Source: Candidatus Levyibacteriota bacterium (GTDB taxonomy: Bacteria > Patescibacteriota > Microgenomatia > Levybacterales > UBA12049). Taken from it: DNA of 24,485 bases. The DNA is taken from assembly GCA_016184205.1 (NCBI GenBank), contig JACPDD010000014.1, forward strand, positions 1 through 24,485. Reading direction: 5' to 3'. Positions 7,326 to 16,442 of the stretch are shown here, one piece after another (the first letter of the stretch is position 1; every line of letters begins with the position of its first letter). The position numbers and the translations under genes are program-made. Under the pieces are notes generated by a model. The model did no database searches. It saw only the letters and a list, made by a program, of their open reading frames with translations, and was not told the DNA's origin.

Positions 7326-9021
7326 GTTTTGATTTTTTCTTAAATCGAATTATACCAATAGCTATAGCTACTAATCCAGCAAGAGAAATTAAATCTGCTA
7401 CCTTTTCTATGTTGCTTTCCTTAAATTTCATTTCCACCTGATGCTTTCCGCTAGGCAAAGAGACATCATATCCCTTATTTACAATGCTACCCTGTGACAT
7501 CCCATCAACTGATAATTTCCAGGAAGGAAAATATGCGATGTTAAAATGAACTTTAGTTGGCCGGATAGCATCTAAGTCAAGTTCAATGGCGTTCGTTTTG
7601 TCGATTTTAGAATTAATTTGGACATCATTGGGGTTAAAAATTACTCTTTCTCTAGCAATGTCAACCTCGCTTGTTGGTCTAGGGAAGTCTTTTGGCATGT
7701 ACTCATCTGAAATTCTTGATGTAGTCCACCTTAAGGTTTGAATATTAGTGTAATCGTTTGCTGTTTTATTTAAAATAGTCTGAGGAATAAAAAACTTAAG
7801 GCTTGAAAGAATAACTACTGCCACTAAAACTGCGAGGGTTAAATATTCTGCCCATTCATTTTTAATAGCTTTATGCATAAACCATAATAGCGATCCGCAG
7901 AGAATGGACGCAAAAAATGATGCCATGAGTAAAAATCTCCAAGGGAATTGAAAAAAGGCCATAAGTGGAATAGCGCTCCATAGGGGTTCAGAAGTAGAAA
8001 GCATAAGAAGGGCAGATGCTAAAAGTCCGACTATGCAAAATAGGATGATTACCGCTTCCTCTTCTTTAATTGAAATTTTCTTGGTGATTGTAAATACTGC
8101 TGTCATAAAAGTTGCAAGCAAAGAGAAAATTAAATGTATTTTCCCAATCATAAATGATGCCCCGTCAATGCATCCGGGAGCAGAACCTCCAAATCCCCAT
8201 TGGCTTTGCCAAAGCTGATAGGAGCACACAAAATGATCTTTGAAGTGAGCCCCTCCTCCTATTTGAGCTAGGATATTTGTATATCTTTGCTCCAAAAGTG
8301 CAGGAATAAAATAAAAAGCAGAAAGAGAAAGCCCAAGAACAAAAGCGTATAGCGGATAGCGTATAGCGGATAGCTCTTTCTTCTTGATGGCAATATAACA
8401 ATTAAACAATATAACAATTAAAATAAACGGAGTCACCATCATTGCCGTCAGATTGTGCGAAAGTATTATTCCGGTATATCCTAGTGCCCCAAGTATTATC
8501 CATTTAGCGCTGCCCCTTGTCTTATAAATTTTATAAAAACCAAGCAGCGCAAGGGGTATAAACGCATATGCCCAAAATTCCGAAACATCCCCTCTTACAT
8601 AAATGTCCACCGCATGAAAAGGTGCATATACATAAAGCAGCGCCGATACTATCCCTCCTGTTTTACCCCAAAACTCTTTTGCTAGAAGATACATAAAAAT
8701 TCCGGAGAGAAGAATTCCAAGAACCATCATTGCCTTAGTTGCCAAAAGCGCATCAAACCCAAAAAGCTCAAAAAATGATCCTATGTAATAAGCTAACGGT
8801 GAATAAAAATTGAAAATCGGATAACCGTAACCATACCCTAAATCAGAAACCCACCTTACGGGAAACATTCCATCTTTAATTGACTTTGTCATCTCATACA
8901 CTCTTGCAACTTGAGTGTCATCATGGATTGGGAAAAATCCTGGGATAAAAAGAGGCTTTGCTGCCCAAAAAGATAAAGCAACAACTACTGTAATTGGAAT
9001 TATTACTTTCAAAAATTTCAT
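7318..9021 (-). CDS. PTPS-related GT-C-like membrane protein
   Basis: This 567-residue polytopic protein has an N-terminal helix followed by a loop with HDD (33-35) in the context FFPIHDDTQVARVYEM. It then has WVSDLGYGYGYPIFNFYSPLAYYIG and YAPFHAVDIYVRGDVSEFWAYAFIPLALLG. These are hallmark segments of the '6-pyruvoyl-tetrahydropterin synthase related' membrane family (PF10131), which despite its name has GT-C-like topology. The Asp pair in the first loop is where GT-C enzymes keep their catalytic acid. A C-terminal soluble beta-rich domain (about residues 430-540; YFPSWKLSVDG, SGKHQVEMKF) and a final helix complete it. It is a paralogue of the next gene upstream, which it overlaps by 4 nt. 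Two tandem repeats (8345-8372 and 8391-8422) lie in the loop-helix region around residues 200-225. Confidence 0.85.
   Translation of the reverse strand: MKFLKVIIPITVVVALSFWAAKPLFIPGFFPIHDDTQVARVYEMTKSIKDGMFPVRWVSDLGYGYGYPIFNFYSPLAYYIGSFFELFGFDALLATKAMMVLGILLSGIFMYLLAKEFWGKTGGIVSALLYVYAPFHAVDIYVRGDVSEFWAYAFIPLALLGFYKIYKTRGSAKWIILGALGYTGIILSHNLTAMMVTPFILIVILFNCYIAIKKKELSAIRYPLYAFVLGLSLSAFYFIPALLEQRYTNILAQIGGGAHFKDHFVCSYQLWQSQWGFGGSAPGCIDGASFMIGKIHLIFSLLATFMTAVFTITKKISIKEEEAVIILFCIVGLLASALLMLSTSEPLWSAIPLMAFFQFPWRFLLMASFFASILCGSLLWFMHKAIKNEWAEYLTLAVLVAVVILSSLKFFIPQTILNKTANDYTNIQTLRWTTSRISDEYMPKDFPRPTSEVDIARERVIFNPNDVQINSKIDKTNAIELDLDAIRPTKVHFNIAYFPSWKLSVDGMSQGSIVNKGYDVSLPSGKHQVEMKFKESNIEKVADLISLAGLVAIAIGIIRFKKKSKHG
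8345..8372. repeat. 14-nt tandem duplication within a GT-C-like gene
   Basis: GCGTATAGCGGATA occurs twice in perfect tandem, and each unit is itself two similar 7-mers (GCGTATA/GCGGATA). It encodes part of ELSAIRYPLYAF in the membrane protein at 7318-9021. A change by one 7- or 14-base unit would shift the frame. Confidence 0.93.
8391..8422. repeat. 16-nt perfect tandem duplication within a GT-C-like gene
   Basis: CAATATAACAATTAAA is present twice back to back without mismatch, 18 bases from the 14-nt repeat. It encodes part of a membrane helix (ILIVILFNCYI) of the protein at 7318-9021. Loss of one copy would cause a frameshift, so the pair is a candidate reversible switch or a recent slippage event. 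Confidence 0.93.
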
Positions 9022-10562
9022 CTTTTATTTTTTACAATCAGTAAAATTATTATAAGAAGTATGCCGGCAATTGAGATAATGTCCGCAAAAATTCTAATGG
9101 GCGTCTCGCCGAATCTGACCACTATATTGTTACTGCCGGAAGATACAGTGAATCTTATTAATCCGTTACTATTATAATCAATAGGCACAATTTTTCCATT
9201 AACCGCTACTTCCCACCCGGGGAAATATATTGTATTTATCTGAATTATCCTTTGTGTTGGAAAATATCCCTGAATTGACATTCTGTTAGAACTTACCTTA
9301 AGGAAGTTTAATTTTTCCTCACCATTTAAAACTTCCGCCTTATGTCTTGACATGCTGCCTAACACATCCTTCGCCCACTTTGGCATGTATTCATTCTTAA
9401 CGGTTGTTGAATCCTGGTTCGTTGAGTAAAAACTATCCGCATGATATTGATAATCTTTAGGCATTAAAAACGGCCAGGCAGAAATAAATGTTATAAGTAG
9501 GATAATTATGGCGACTGTAATTTTCGTTTTATTGCTAAATACAGAAATAACACAAGCAGCTAGGAATGAAGCGCAAAATATGGTTAAGGACAAAAATCTA
9601 AATGGGAACTGTATGAAAGATATCGGCAACAGTCTGAAAAGACCAAGGCTTAAGGATGTTGATAAAAACATAGATACAACGCCAACAGTAAGAAGTAAAA
9701 TTGTAAGTCTGTGTTTTCTAATCTGGATTTTCCCAATGAATATTAAAGCTAAAGTTAAGGTCGTTATGAAAATGGTAGACAATCCTACAAGACTAAAATC
9801 AGAGAAATATTTGCTCCAATCAGAAACTTGAGTTTCTGAAAAAACAGTATATCTAAGGTCATAGAAAGCAGGAAGCCAAAAGAATGCGCAGAGAGCAAAG
9901 CCCAAGATGATTGCAGCTGTATTTTTATATATAAGCCTAGTTTTATCTTTTGCAATCAAAATATCAAAAGCCATATACAAAATTATTAGAGGCAAGAAAA
10001 TTGCCGCAATCGTATTGTGTGCAACTACTAAGAGAGATATTCCAATAGAAGTCCAGATAAAACTTTTTCTCTCAAGTTGCCAAAAAATAAATGGAATAAC
10101 AGCAAGAGCCAAAACTTCTCCAACAGAACCTCTTTTATATAAATCGAATAAATGATAAGGCGCATAGGTGTAAAAAACTGCACCTGTGAGTGAGGACACA
10201 TTATCAAATAGTTTGCGAAGCCATAGAAAAGAAAAAACAGACGAAAACACTAGACTTGTTGCAAAGATAACTTTTATAGTATCCACAAAGCTAAAACCTA
10301 ATATGTGTATTGGAACCCCCAAATACATAAACAGTGGATACAGAAAATTTGCAACAGGATATCCGTATCCATTATTTAATCTGGATAGAAATCTTACAGG
10401 GAACTGCCCGTTTCGCAGTTCTTCATAAAAAGCGGAGAATCTAATCACCATCCAGTTCCCATCATCTGAAAGAAAAAATCCTTGATGTAAAATTCCCCAT
10501 ATTGCCGGCAATGTCAGCAAGACTGCAAGGGCTAAAAATATTAAGCTACTTCTTTTTCTCAT
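9018..10562 (-). CDS. PTPS-related GT-C-like membrane protein (paralogue)
   Basis: This 514-residue polytopic protein has the same plan as the gene at 7318-9021. It has an N-terminal helix, a loop with DD (33-34) in FFLSDDGNWMVIRFSAF, then FLSRLNNGYGYPVANFLYPLFMYLG and YAPYHLFDLYKRGSVGEVLALAVIPF. A run of helices follows, then a C-terminal beta-rich domain with YFPGWEVAVNG and a terminal helix. The duplicated architecture suggests two enzymes with related but different donor or acceptor specificity, or partners in one complex. The function of this family has not been shown; GT-C-like sugar transfer is inferred from topology and context. It overlaps its downstream neighbour by 4 nt and the upstream YfhO gene by 17 nt. 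Confidence 0.85.
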   Translation of the reverse strand: MRKRSSLIFLALAVLLTLPAIWGILHQGFFLSDDGNWMVIRFSAFYEELRNGQFPVRFLSRLNNGYGYPVANFLYPLFMYLGVPIHILGFSFVDTIKVIFATSLVFSSVFSFLWLRKLFDNVSSLTGAVFYTYAPYHLFDLYKRGSVGEVLALAVIPFIFWQLERKSFIWTSIGISLLVVAHNTIAAIFLPLIILYMAFDILIAKDKTRLIYKNTAAIILGFALCAFFWLPAFYDLRYTVFSETQVSDWSKYFSDFSLVGLSTIFITTLTLALIFIGKIQIRKHRLTILLLTVGVVSMFLSTSLSLGLFRLLPISFIQFPFRFLSLTIFCASFLAACVISVFSNKTKITVAIIILLITFISAWPFLMPKDYQYHADSFYSTNQDSTTVKNEYMPKWAKDVLGSMSRHKAEVLNGEEKLNFLKVSSNRMSIQGYFPTQRIIQINTIYFPGWEVAVNGKIVPIDYNSNGLIRFTVSSGSNNIVVRFGETPIRIFADIISIAGILLIIILLIVKNKR

Positions 10563-12933
10563 ATCTACTAAGTCTTGAATATAAAACTATTAAAATTGCT
10601 AAGCTTAAAAGAGAAATCTTAAGACCATTATAAAATGAATCCGGGGAATAATAAAATTCGACTCGATGATTTCCCGAAGGCACAGAAACTGCTCTAAAAG
10701 CAAAATCTGCTCTATATAATTTCGCTTTCTCGTGGTCAATTCTTACTTTCCACTCCGGCGAATGTGTATCGGATAAAAACAGCAGCGTATTTGTTTTTGA
10801 AAATGTGGACAATAAGACTTTGTTATTTGTATATTTATCAATTTTAACGATGGCACTACTGTCCTCGGCAAGCTTAATTCCAGGGTCCTCTTCTAAAATT
10901 AAAGTTTTCCCAAGCTCAAAGTTAGGATCAAAAATTTTATCAACTATTTTCTGCTCATCTTTCTCTACAACATATTTAGAGGCCAAAAAGGCTCTGGGCA
11001 GAACATTTTTATTCTCATATATTTGGTAGTACCCATCGTTATAAATAAAATTATAATCATCAACAGAAAATGTAGCGTTATCCGCTGAAGAATCTTTGCT
11101 CTTATGAAGAACATATTTTATCCCCAAAAGATTTAAAAGTCTTTGGCGGTATTGGTTTTCCCTAAGATCTGATAATCCGTATCCGGGGGCAAGATTTGCA
11201 TCCGGTCTTGGAAGATTTTCTGTTAACTCTCCCTTAGACGATGCGTTAAGCAGACTTGCATACCTTCTTATGTGCAGTGGATCAACACCCTCGGGCGAGT
11301 AAGTTCCGTCGTATGTTTGGAAATTGCTTTCAATATATCCGCTGCCATAACCCCAAAATCTATTTACAGATGCTTTCTCCTTTAAAAACTTGATAACCGG
11401 AGTTTGCGGATATACAAACTCTTTTTGGGAAAAAGGTGTAATTTTTTGAAAGAAATAAAATAATTCAAAAAGTGTTAAAGCAAAAATCAAAATCAGTACA
11501 AATTTAAATTTTTTAAACCACAGATAACAAAGCAGTGCAAAAGATAAGAATAAACCCGTAGGAATAATTAGATTCCTCTTGGTTACTGCAATTTTAGCGG
11601 GGTCTATGTGAAACATATTCGATGCTAAAAATGCAAAAGACCAGAAAAGTACAAGAAGGAAAAGCACAAAAGAAATAGCATAGATAAGATTTCTCTTGCT
11701 GTACTTATCTTTTAACTCCCCAAGTCCTATTGCCGCAAGCACTGCCGCACAGAATTGAAAAATGGAAAGTATTCGCGTTGGTACGGTTGTTGAAATAACC
11801 GGAATAGGAATCTGATATAGATATCTTGTGACAAAAATATCCAAAGACAAAAGAAATGATATTATTCCTATTATTCCAAATATCAAAGCTATACTTCTTT
11901 TCCTGAAATTTAAGAAACCATATACAGAAAGTAAAAAAGGAATAAGACCTATATATGAAACTCTTTCTATGTAGGTGCCGCTGAACCAATGATTTTGAGC
12001 TGCCGGATTTCCAAAAAAATTAGGAGCTATGGTAGTAACTGCGTACCACCAGGGATTTAAAAGTTTCTCAATTTGAGGCAAAGTATAGTTTATCCTGGTT
12101 GATTCTTCAAAAAGTTCTTTTGTTGGTAATATCTGAAAAGAAGACAGCAGAACGGGGAAAATAAGAGTTACTACAAAAAGGAGGATTTTTTTAAGCGTTA
12201 GAGATTTATCTAGAAAATTTCTGGCTAAGAAGTAGGTAAAGACAATGCTGCCGATATAAAAATAACCCTGTATGTACCCCGCAAGAAGGGATACGAAAAG
12301 TGTCAGGATTAAATATAAATTGTATTTTAAATTAGATGCTTTAAGTATTTTCTCTGTAAAGAAAAGTCCTAACGGAAGCCACAGAAAGGTATGATTTATA
12401 TTGCCATACTCCATCCAAACAACCATGTAGGAAGAAAAAGCAAAAACCAAGCCGCCAAAACTGCTTGCTAAACTACTCAATTTTATTTCCCTTAGATACA
12501 AGAACATAAAAAATGCAGCAAGAATTTGAGAGAGGACAATGTATGTTGTCCATGCACTTAAGAATGGGAGAAGGAGGAAAATCACATTGATTGGATAAAA
12601 AATTCCGGACTGGAAATTTGCCATTAAGGGATTTCCGGAAAAGTTATGAGGATTCCAGAATGGAATCTCGCCTTGTTTTATCGAGTCTATTGCAAAACTT
12701 TTCCAAGGAAACATATGCCTTACAACATCAGCGCCCTGGTCTTTGCTTGGTACTGCCCCGGGCTGGTAACCCAAAAGAGGATATGCTTTATATGGCTCGT
12801 AAAAATTAACAAGAAGGTCACCGGGAAAAGGAATCTGCCCTTTAAAAATAGGATAAAAGAAAATTAGAACTGCGGTAAGAATTAAAAATAAATATTTGTT
12901 CGCAGAGATGCCCTTCAGCCTTTGGGGAAACAT
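10546..12933 (-). CDS. YfhO-like membrane protein
   Basis: This 795-residue protein has a short N-terminal helix and then a loop with PFPGDLLVNFYEPYKAYP (Asp39), where GT-C-like proteins carry an acidic residue. WNPHNFSGNPLMANFQSGIF (about 94-113) follows. About a dozen helices extend to about residue 500, and a large soluble C-terminal domain ends with HSPEWKVRIDHEKAKLYRAD, the typical YfhO 'W-x-V-x-V-D/N-G'-like beta domain, and a last helix. Length and order fit the YfhO family (PF09586), which is required for glycosylation of lipoteichoic acid in some Firmicutes; a comparable role in a CPR envelope is inference. It is a full-length paralogue of the partial gene at the left edge. It starts 3 nt after the end of the GT39 C-terminal fragment. 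Confidence 0.88.
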   Translation of the reverse strand: MFPQRLKGISANKYLFLILTAVLIFFYPIFKGQIPFPGDLLVNFYEPYKAYPLLGYQPGAVPSKDQGADVVRHMFPWKSFAIDSIKQGEIPFWNPHNFSGNPLMANFQSGIFYPINVIFLLLPFLSAWTTYIVLSQILAAFFMFLYLREIKLSSLASSFGGLVFAFSSYMVVWMEYGNINHTFLWLPLGLFFTEKILKASNLKYNLYLILTLFVSLLAGYIQGYFYIGSIVFTYFLARNFLDKSLTLKKILLFVVTLIFPVLLSSFQILPTKELFEESTRINYTLPQIEKLLNPWWYAVTTIAPNFFGNPAAQNHWFSGTYIERVSYIGLIPFLLSVYGFLNFRKRSIALIFGIIGIISFLLSLDIFVTRYLYQIPIPVISTTVPTRILSIFQFCAAVLAAIGLGELKDKYSKRNLIYAISFVLFLLVLFWSFAFLASNMFHIDPAKIAVTKRNLIIPTGLFLSFALLCYLWFKKFKFVLILIFALTLFELFYFFQKITPFSQKEFVYPQTPVIKFLKEKASVNRFWGYGSGYIESNFQTYDGTYSPEGVDPLHIRRYASLLNASSKGELTENLPRPDANLAPGYGLSDLRENQYRQRLLNLLGIKYVLHKSKDSSADNATFSVDDYNFIYNDGYYQIYENKNVLPRAFLASKYVVEKDEQKIVDKIFDPNFELGKTLILEEDPGIKLAEDSSAIVKIDKYTNNKVLLSTFSKTNTLLFLSDTHSPEWKVRIDHEKAKLYRADFAFRAVSVPSGNHRVEFYYSPDSFYNGLKISLLSLAILIVLYSRLSRYEKKK

Positions 12934-12936
12934 AGC

Positions 12937-13761
12937 TTATTTTGGATTTACGCGGTAAAGCCTTGAATACGCTTTGCCTACTCCCTTTTTATATTGAGCA
13001 ACAAGTGTTAACGGCCAACTTTTTATAGCTTCCTCAAATTCCTTCTGATTTGAGACAAATACAAAAACCGGCATCTTCTGTGTAATGTCCTGTAAATCTT
13101 TGGGAATTTCAGAAGGAACAGGATATATTCCTCGCTTCTCAACGTTTTTATTGTCGCCCAGATAAATCTCCACAGCATAAGTTGGCAAAGAGCCAAAGGT
13201 TCCAAGGGAAGCTACATATATTTTCCCCTTTTTAGATTCTTTGGCTAAATAGGAAATAATTTCCTTTGTTCCTCCGCCTGCCGGCCAGTTATTTATATAT
13301 TGCTCATAGTCAGACCTTGGTATGGGGGCGACTGCAATGTTAGAAACAATAAAATAATCCGTATAAAAAGACGCTGCGGTAAGCATTAAGATTAATATAA
13401 AGAAGTGAATCTTATTTTTTATAAAACCCCAAAGTCCATAAATAGATAAAGCGGCCAAGGGTATAAGCGGAAGCAGCATGAAAAAAATAAAACGGGGATA
13501 AAGCGTTTTCCCGAAAAAGGCTAGGTAGGCAAAAGGGATTAGAAACCAAAGAAATAAAACTATTTTTTCTTTCCAAAAATCATATTTTCTGGCAAAAGAC
13601 ACATATATAACTGTAATTATAAGGGCAAAGAAAACATACGGTAAAAAGGCCTGAATTTCCGCAGGGGGCCTTAAGTACCTCATAACACTTAATATGTTAA
13701 GTGCTAAAATCGCAGCCATAAAAGGGCTGGAAATTTTTATAAAAGACACTAGGCTTATCAC
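12937..13761 (-). CDS. GT39-like glycosyltransferase, C-terminal half of a split gene
   Basis: This frame of 274 codons opens at a GTG (13759-13761) inside the end of the previous GT39 frame. It encodes about six helices, for example VFFALIITVIYVSFARKYDFW and LFGKTLYPRFIFFMLLPLIPLAAL-like segments, followed by a soluble tail. The K-T-L-Y-P-R-F-I-F-F-M-L pattern matches the helix region of PMT/ArnT-like proteins after the active-site domain, where '(R)Y' before the helix is conserved. It has no N-terminal catalytic loop of its own, so it cannot be an independent enzyme. Together with 13697-14464 it would give one protein of about 510 residues, the normal GT39 size. The initiation at GTG is formal only; it is most likely the displaced remainder of the upstream frame. 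Confidence 0.75.
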   Translation of the reverse strand: MISLVSFIKISSPFMAAILALNILSVMRYLRPPAEIQAFLPYVFFALIITVIYVSFARKYDFWKEKIVLFLWFLIPFAYLAFFGKTLYPRFIFFMLLPLIPLAALSIYGLWGFIKNKIHFFILILMLTAASFYTDYFIVSNIAVAPIPRSDYEQYINNWPAGGGTKEIISYLAKESKKGKIYVASLGTFGSLPTYAVEIYLGDNKNVEKRGIYPVPSEIPKDLQDITQKMPVFVFVSNQKEFEEAIKSWPLTLVAQYKKGVGKAYSRLYRVNPK

Positions 13762-14464
13762 TTATGATGTGGTAAAACGGAGAGAGCCTAAGTATTGAAT
13801 AGAAGGCAAAAGCCATAATAATTGCCGTGAGTGAAAGTCCGACCAGCTTAGGCAGTCTTTCATTAGCTTTCTGTCTCCAGTCAAAAATAAGATATGTTGC
13901 AAAAAGGAGCGGAACACTGAAAAAAGCGCTCGTTTTAGTAAGCACTCCTCCACCTATAACCATCCCTAAAATCAAAGCAACATCAGGCCTTACTGTTCTA
14001 ACCAATAAAACAGTGAGGTATAAGGACCATACCATAAACATTCCAACTAGGCTGTCATAGAGTGCCATTCTGTCGTATACAAGGGCCATAGGAAAGATAA
14101 GATACAAAAAGCTTGACACTAGCCCAATCCATTTGTTCTTGAAGAGCTCTCTTCCCAGTAAATAAAGCCCTATCATAGTTGCAAGTCCTGCGATAACGGA
14201 GACAAGTCTTCCGGCAAGAAGCGGATCATCAACAAATCTCATAATTGTCATTGTCAACCAGACAAAAGAAGGCTGCTTTCCATCTGTCAAAGATATAAAA
14301 CGCCAGCTTGCATCAAAGCGGGCAATCTGTGACCATCGGACATAAATCGCCTCATCTGTAAAAAGAGGAAGAGACATTATGTTGTAAAGACGAAGAAATA
14401 GATAGGAAGGGACTAGCAAAAGTGCAGCAATAATCTCGACTTTATATTTTCCTAGTTTCAACAT
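13697..14464 (-). CDS. GT39-like glycosyltransferase, N-terminal half of a split gene
   Basis: These 255 residues carry the N-terminal catalytic part of a GT39/ArnT-type enzyme. There is a first helix, then FTDEAIYVRWSQ (DE at 37-38, the catalytic acid pair), and TDGKQPSFVWLTM (60-72). PLLAGRLVSVIAGLATMIGLY and YDRMALYDSLVGMF follow, all classical landmarks. GT39 enzymes transfer mannose or another sugar from a polyprenyl-phosphate donor to protein or lipid at the outer membrane face. The frame ends abruptly after LRLSPFYHIISDK and 19 unrelated codons. In relatives this point is normally followed by a loop and further helices, which here continue in the +1 frame at 12937-13761. A frameshift, probably with loss of some sequence, has split the gene, or the assembly contains an error. 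Confidence 0.8.
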   Translation of the reverse strand: MLKLGKYKVEIIAALLLVPSYLFLRLYNIMSLPLFTDEAIYVRWSQIARFDASWRFISLTDGKQPSFVWLTMTIMRFVDDPLLAGRLVSVIAGLATMIGLYLLGRELFKNKWIGLVSSFLYLIFPMALVYDRMALYDSLVGMFMVWSLYLTVLLVRTVRPDVALILGMVIGGGVLTKTSAFFSVPLLFATYLIFDWRQKANERLPKLVGLSLTAIIMAFAFYSILRLSPFYHIISDKPSVFYKNFQPFYGCDFST

Positions 14465-14469
14465 ACATC

Positions 14470-15642
14470 CTATTCTAGCAAACTTTTAAACCTAAATGCT
14501 AAAGTGGAAAATACAGAGAGGGCTATGCCTGCTGTTGTAATCCAAAATAACTGCGCTGGTATAGGAGGATTCCAGTTTCCGCTGTAAAGGTAAGGAACAT
14601 ATATTAAAAGAGAGACAAAAGACATAATAACAGAAGGGATAAATATAAAATACTTATTGGAGAGTAAGGCAGCAAATGGCAGAACATACAGAAGATACCA
14701 TGGTTGGAAATTAGTTCTAATCGAAACTACAACAACAGCTACTACCATAAGTATCAAAGTAATCAGAACTATAGTTTCAAAGGATATATTTTTCTTCTGC
14801 CTACTAAAAAATAGGTGGGCAAGAATAACCGGAAGTATAAAAACAGTTGCAAACTTTACTCCAATAGACATAATGAGTAATATAAGTGCTCGGACATATT
14901 TGCTATTCAAAAACAGGAAAAAAGAACCAAGCGCAAAGAATAACATAGCTATATCATTGTGCGCAGATACCAAACTTTCTATTATTACAAGAGGATTCAG
15001 GGCAAAAAAAGCAATTCCCAACATTTCTCTTTTTGGGGAAATTTTTTCTAAAATTTTGCCTATAAAATAGGCAGCTCCCAGAAAGCTTGCTGATGCAATA
15101 GCCTTAAACATAAAGAAAGTTAAAAGAAAAACATTAGAGCCAACAAAAGACACGGGTACTGTCAGTAAAAGCCATGTAGGCCCATACGGGTAGACCCTAT
15201 GAGTCCAATGCATGAACGCAAGCATCGGCTCCCCCGGGTAGTCCAAGGCCTTATGAAGATAAGGATTTTGGTTATAGTAAGTTACAATCTTGGCGTCAAA
15301 AATGTAATTGAATAAATCATAAGAAAAAGCATTATAAGAAAAGGTAAGGAGCACTGCTGTAGCTATAATAGCTGACCACAACTGTCTTTTCGAGATTAGA
15401 TTTTTACGTGCGAGTGCAAGGAAAGCAAAATAGAAAATAAAAAGAAGAGATATAATCCCAACGTAAATCCCTGTTGAAAGAGGTCTGTCAAAATATCCTA
15501 TGTGCTGAAAAAACTTTTGTACAACTTGCCAAACAGACCAGCGCGTTAAAGTGAGACCCAGATCTACTTGAGTAAAGGAGTATAGAAACAGAAAGACAAT
15601 AGCGAGTAGGTAGCTAGCTAAAATAATTTTGGCTTTAGACAT
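14470..15642 (-). CDS. GT87/MptB-like polyprenol-phosphate glycosyltransferase
   Basis: This 390-residue protein with about eleven helices has SYDLFNYIFDAKIVTYYNQN (Asp in the first large loop) and YPYGPTWLLLTVP. It also has NPLVIIESLVSAHNDIAM and FQPWYLLYVLPF. The 'D-x-x-x-Y', 'YGP' and 'NP-x-x-I-E-x-x-x-x-x-HND' elements recall GT87/MptA-MptB mannosyltransferases, which use polyprenyl-phosphomannose outside the membrane. The exact sugar is unknown. It starts 17 nt after the Alg5-like gene, which could make its donor lipid, and ends 5 nt before the GT39 start. It appears intact. Confidence 0.82.
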   Translation of the reverse strand: MSKAKIILASYLLAIVFLFLYSFTQVDLGLTLTRWSVWQVVQKFFQHIGYFDRPLSTGIYVGIISLLFIFYFAFLALARKNLISKRQLWSAIIATAVLLTFSYNAFSYDLFNYIFDAKIVTYYNQNPYLHKALDYPGEPMLAFMHWTHRVYPYGPTWLLLTVPVSFVGSNVFLLTFFMFKAIASASFLGAAYFIGKILEKISPKREMLGIAFFALNPLVIIESLVSAHNDIAMLFFALGSFFLFLNSKYVRALILLIMSIGVKFATVFILPVILAHLFFSRQKKNISFETIVLITLILMVVAVVVVSIRTNFQPWYLLYVLPFAALLSNKYFIFIPSVIMSFVSLLIYVPYLYSGNWNPPIPAQLFWITTAGIALSVFSTLAFRFKSLLE

Positions 15643-15659
15643 TTGACTTTTGACCTAAC

Positions 15660-16415
15660 CTACTTATACTTTCCTGAAATTGAGCTGATTTTTATTCTAA
15701 AAAGGTCAATAAGACCCTCAACAGAATCTTTTACGGGGCTTACTCTTCTTGTTTCTACATAAAGCCATTCAACAGGAACTTCTTTTATCTTATACCCCAA
15801 TTTCCTTGCCAAATATAACAGTTCAACATCAAAACCTGCGCTGACAGATGAGCCTGAGACCCTATGGAAACCGTGATGAATTTTTTCTATTCTTGAAAAA
15901 AGCGTACGGGCTGCTTCCTGGGTAAATAACTTAAAACCGCACTGGGTATCTGAAATTCCGCTTAGCCCTACAATGGCAGTTCTTAGAAATATCATTCCCT
16001 TTGCCATAAGAAGCCTTGTCCATGGGGCGCCTTTACGCTTTGAACTCCTTGAACCAATTACAACATCAAACCCCTTCTGCACAAATGGTAAAAGATTATC
16101 TAGCTCCTCTATTGGCGTTGCCTGATCCATGTCGGCAAACAAAACATACTGCCCCTCTGCCGCAAGCATTCCTGTGGTTACTGTTCCTGCTTTTCCAAGA
16201 TGAGGATTTTTAATAAGTTTAAATGGAGGATTTTCCTTTATAAATTTTTCTGCAAACTCTATGCTCCCATCTGTTGAGCCGTCGTCAACAATAATAACCT
16301 CGTACTCTATTTTGCGGGACTCAAGGAATCTCTCAACTCTGTCCAAAACTCCCTTCCTTAGATTTACCATTTCATTAAATGATGGGATTACAACGGAAAG
16401 ATAAAGTTTACCCAT
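15660..16415 (-). CDS. Alg5-like polyprenyl-phosphate glucosyltransferase (GT2)
   Basis: This 251-residue GT-A enzyme has SVVIPSFNEMVNLRKGVL, IIVDDGSTDGS (41-51), and GKAGTVTTGMLAAEG (75-88). The metal-binding FADMDQATP follows at about 93-101. DVVIGSRSSKRKGAP, SDTQCGFKLF and GFDVELLYLARKLGYKIKEVPVEW are characteristic of dolichyl-phosphate beta-glucosyltransferases (Alg5) and their bacterial relatives. It would make polyprenyl-phosphate-glucose (or a related sugar) on the inner face from an NDP-sugar, feeding the GT-C enzymes nearby. It is a distant paralogue of the DPM-like gene at 6615-7325. A perfect TATAAT at 16437-16442, directly after the upstream stop, could give an additional internal promoter. 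Confidence 0.92.
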   Translation of the reverse strand: MGKLYLSVVIPSFNEMVNLRKGVLDRVERFLESRKIEYEVIIVDDGSTDGSIEFAEKFIKENPPFKLIKNPHLGKAGTVTTGMLAAEGQYVLFADMDQATPIEELDNLLPFVQKGFDVVIGSRSSKRKGAPWTRLLMAKGMIFLRTAIVGLSGISDTQCGFKLFTQEAARTLFSRIEKIHHGFHRVSGSSVSAGFDVELLYLARKLGYKIKEVPVEWLYVETRRVSPVKDSVEGLIDLFRIKISSISGKYK

Positions 16416-16436
16416 AGTTCGGTTTCACTCACAAAG

Positions 16437-16442
16437 ATTATA
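16437..16442 (-). promoter_or_regulatory. Possible internal promoter (-10 box)
   Basis: A perfect TATAAT lies between the stop of the first operon gene and the start of the Alg5-like gene, 21 nt from the ATG. A weak TTCAAA can be placed 17 nt upstream. It may boost the downstream genes. The evidence is only one good hexamer. Confidence 0.35.

Noticed and set aside
8165..8401. Separate leftward 78-codon frame
   Set aside because: It is a frame-shifted reading of the PTPS-related gene created by the tandem repeats there, with no start signal of its own.
13697..13761. Programmed ribosomal frameshifting joining the two GT39 halves
   Set aside because: A +1 shift is needed and no slippery heptamer or known +1 site is seen in the correct frame; internal residues also seem to be missing.
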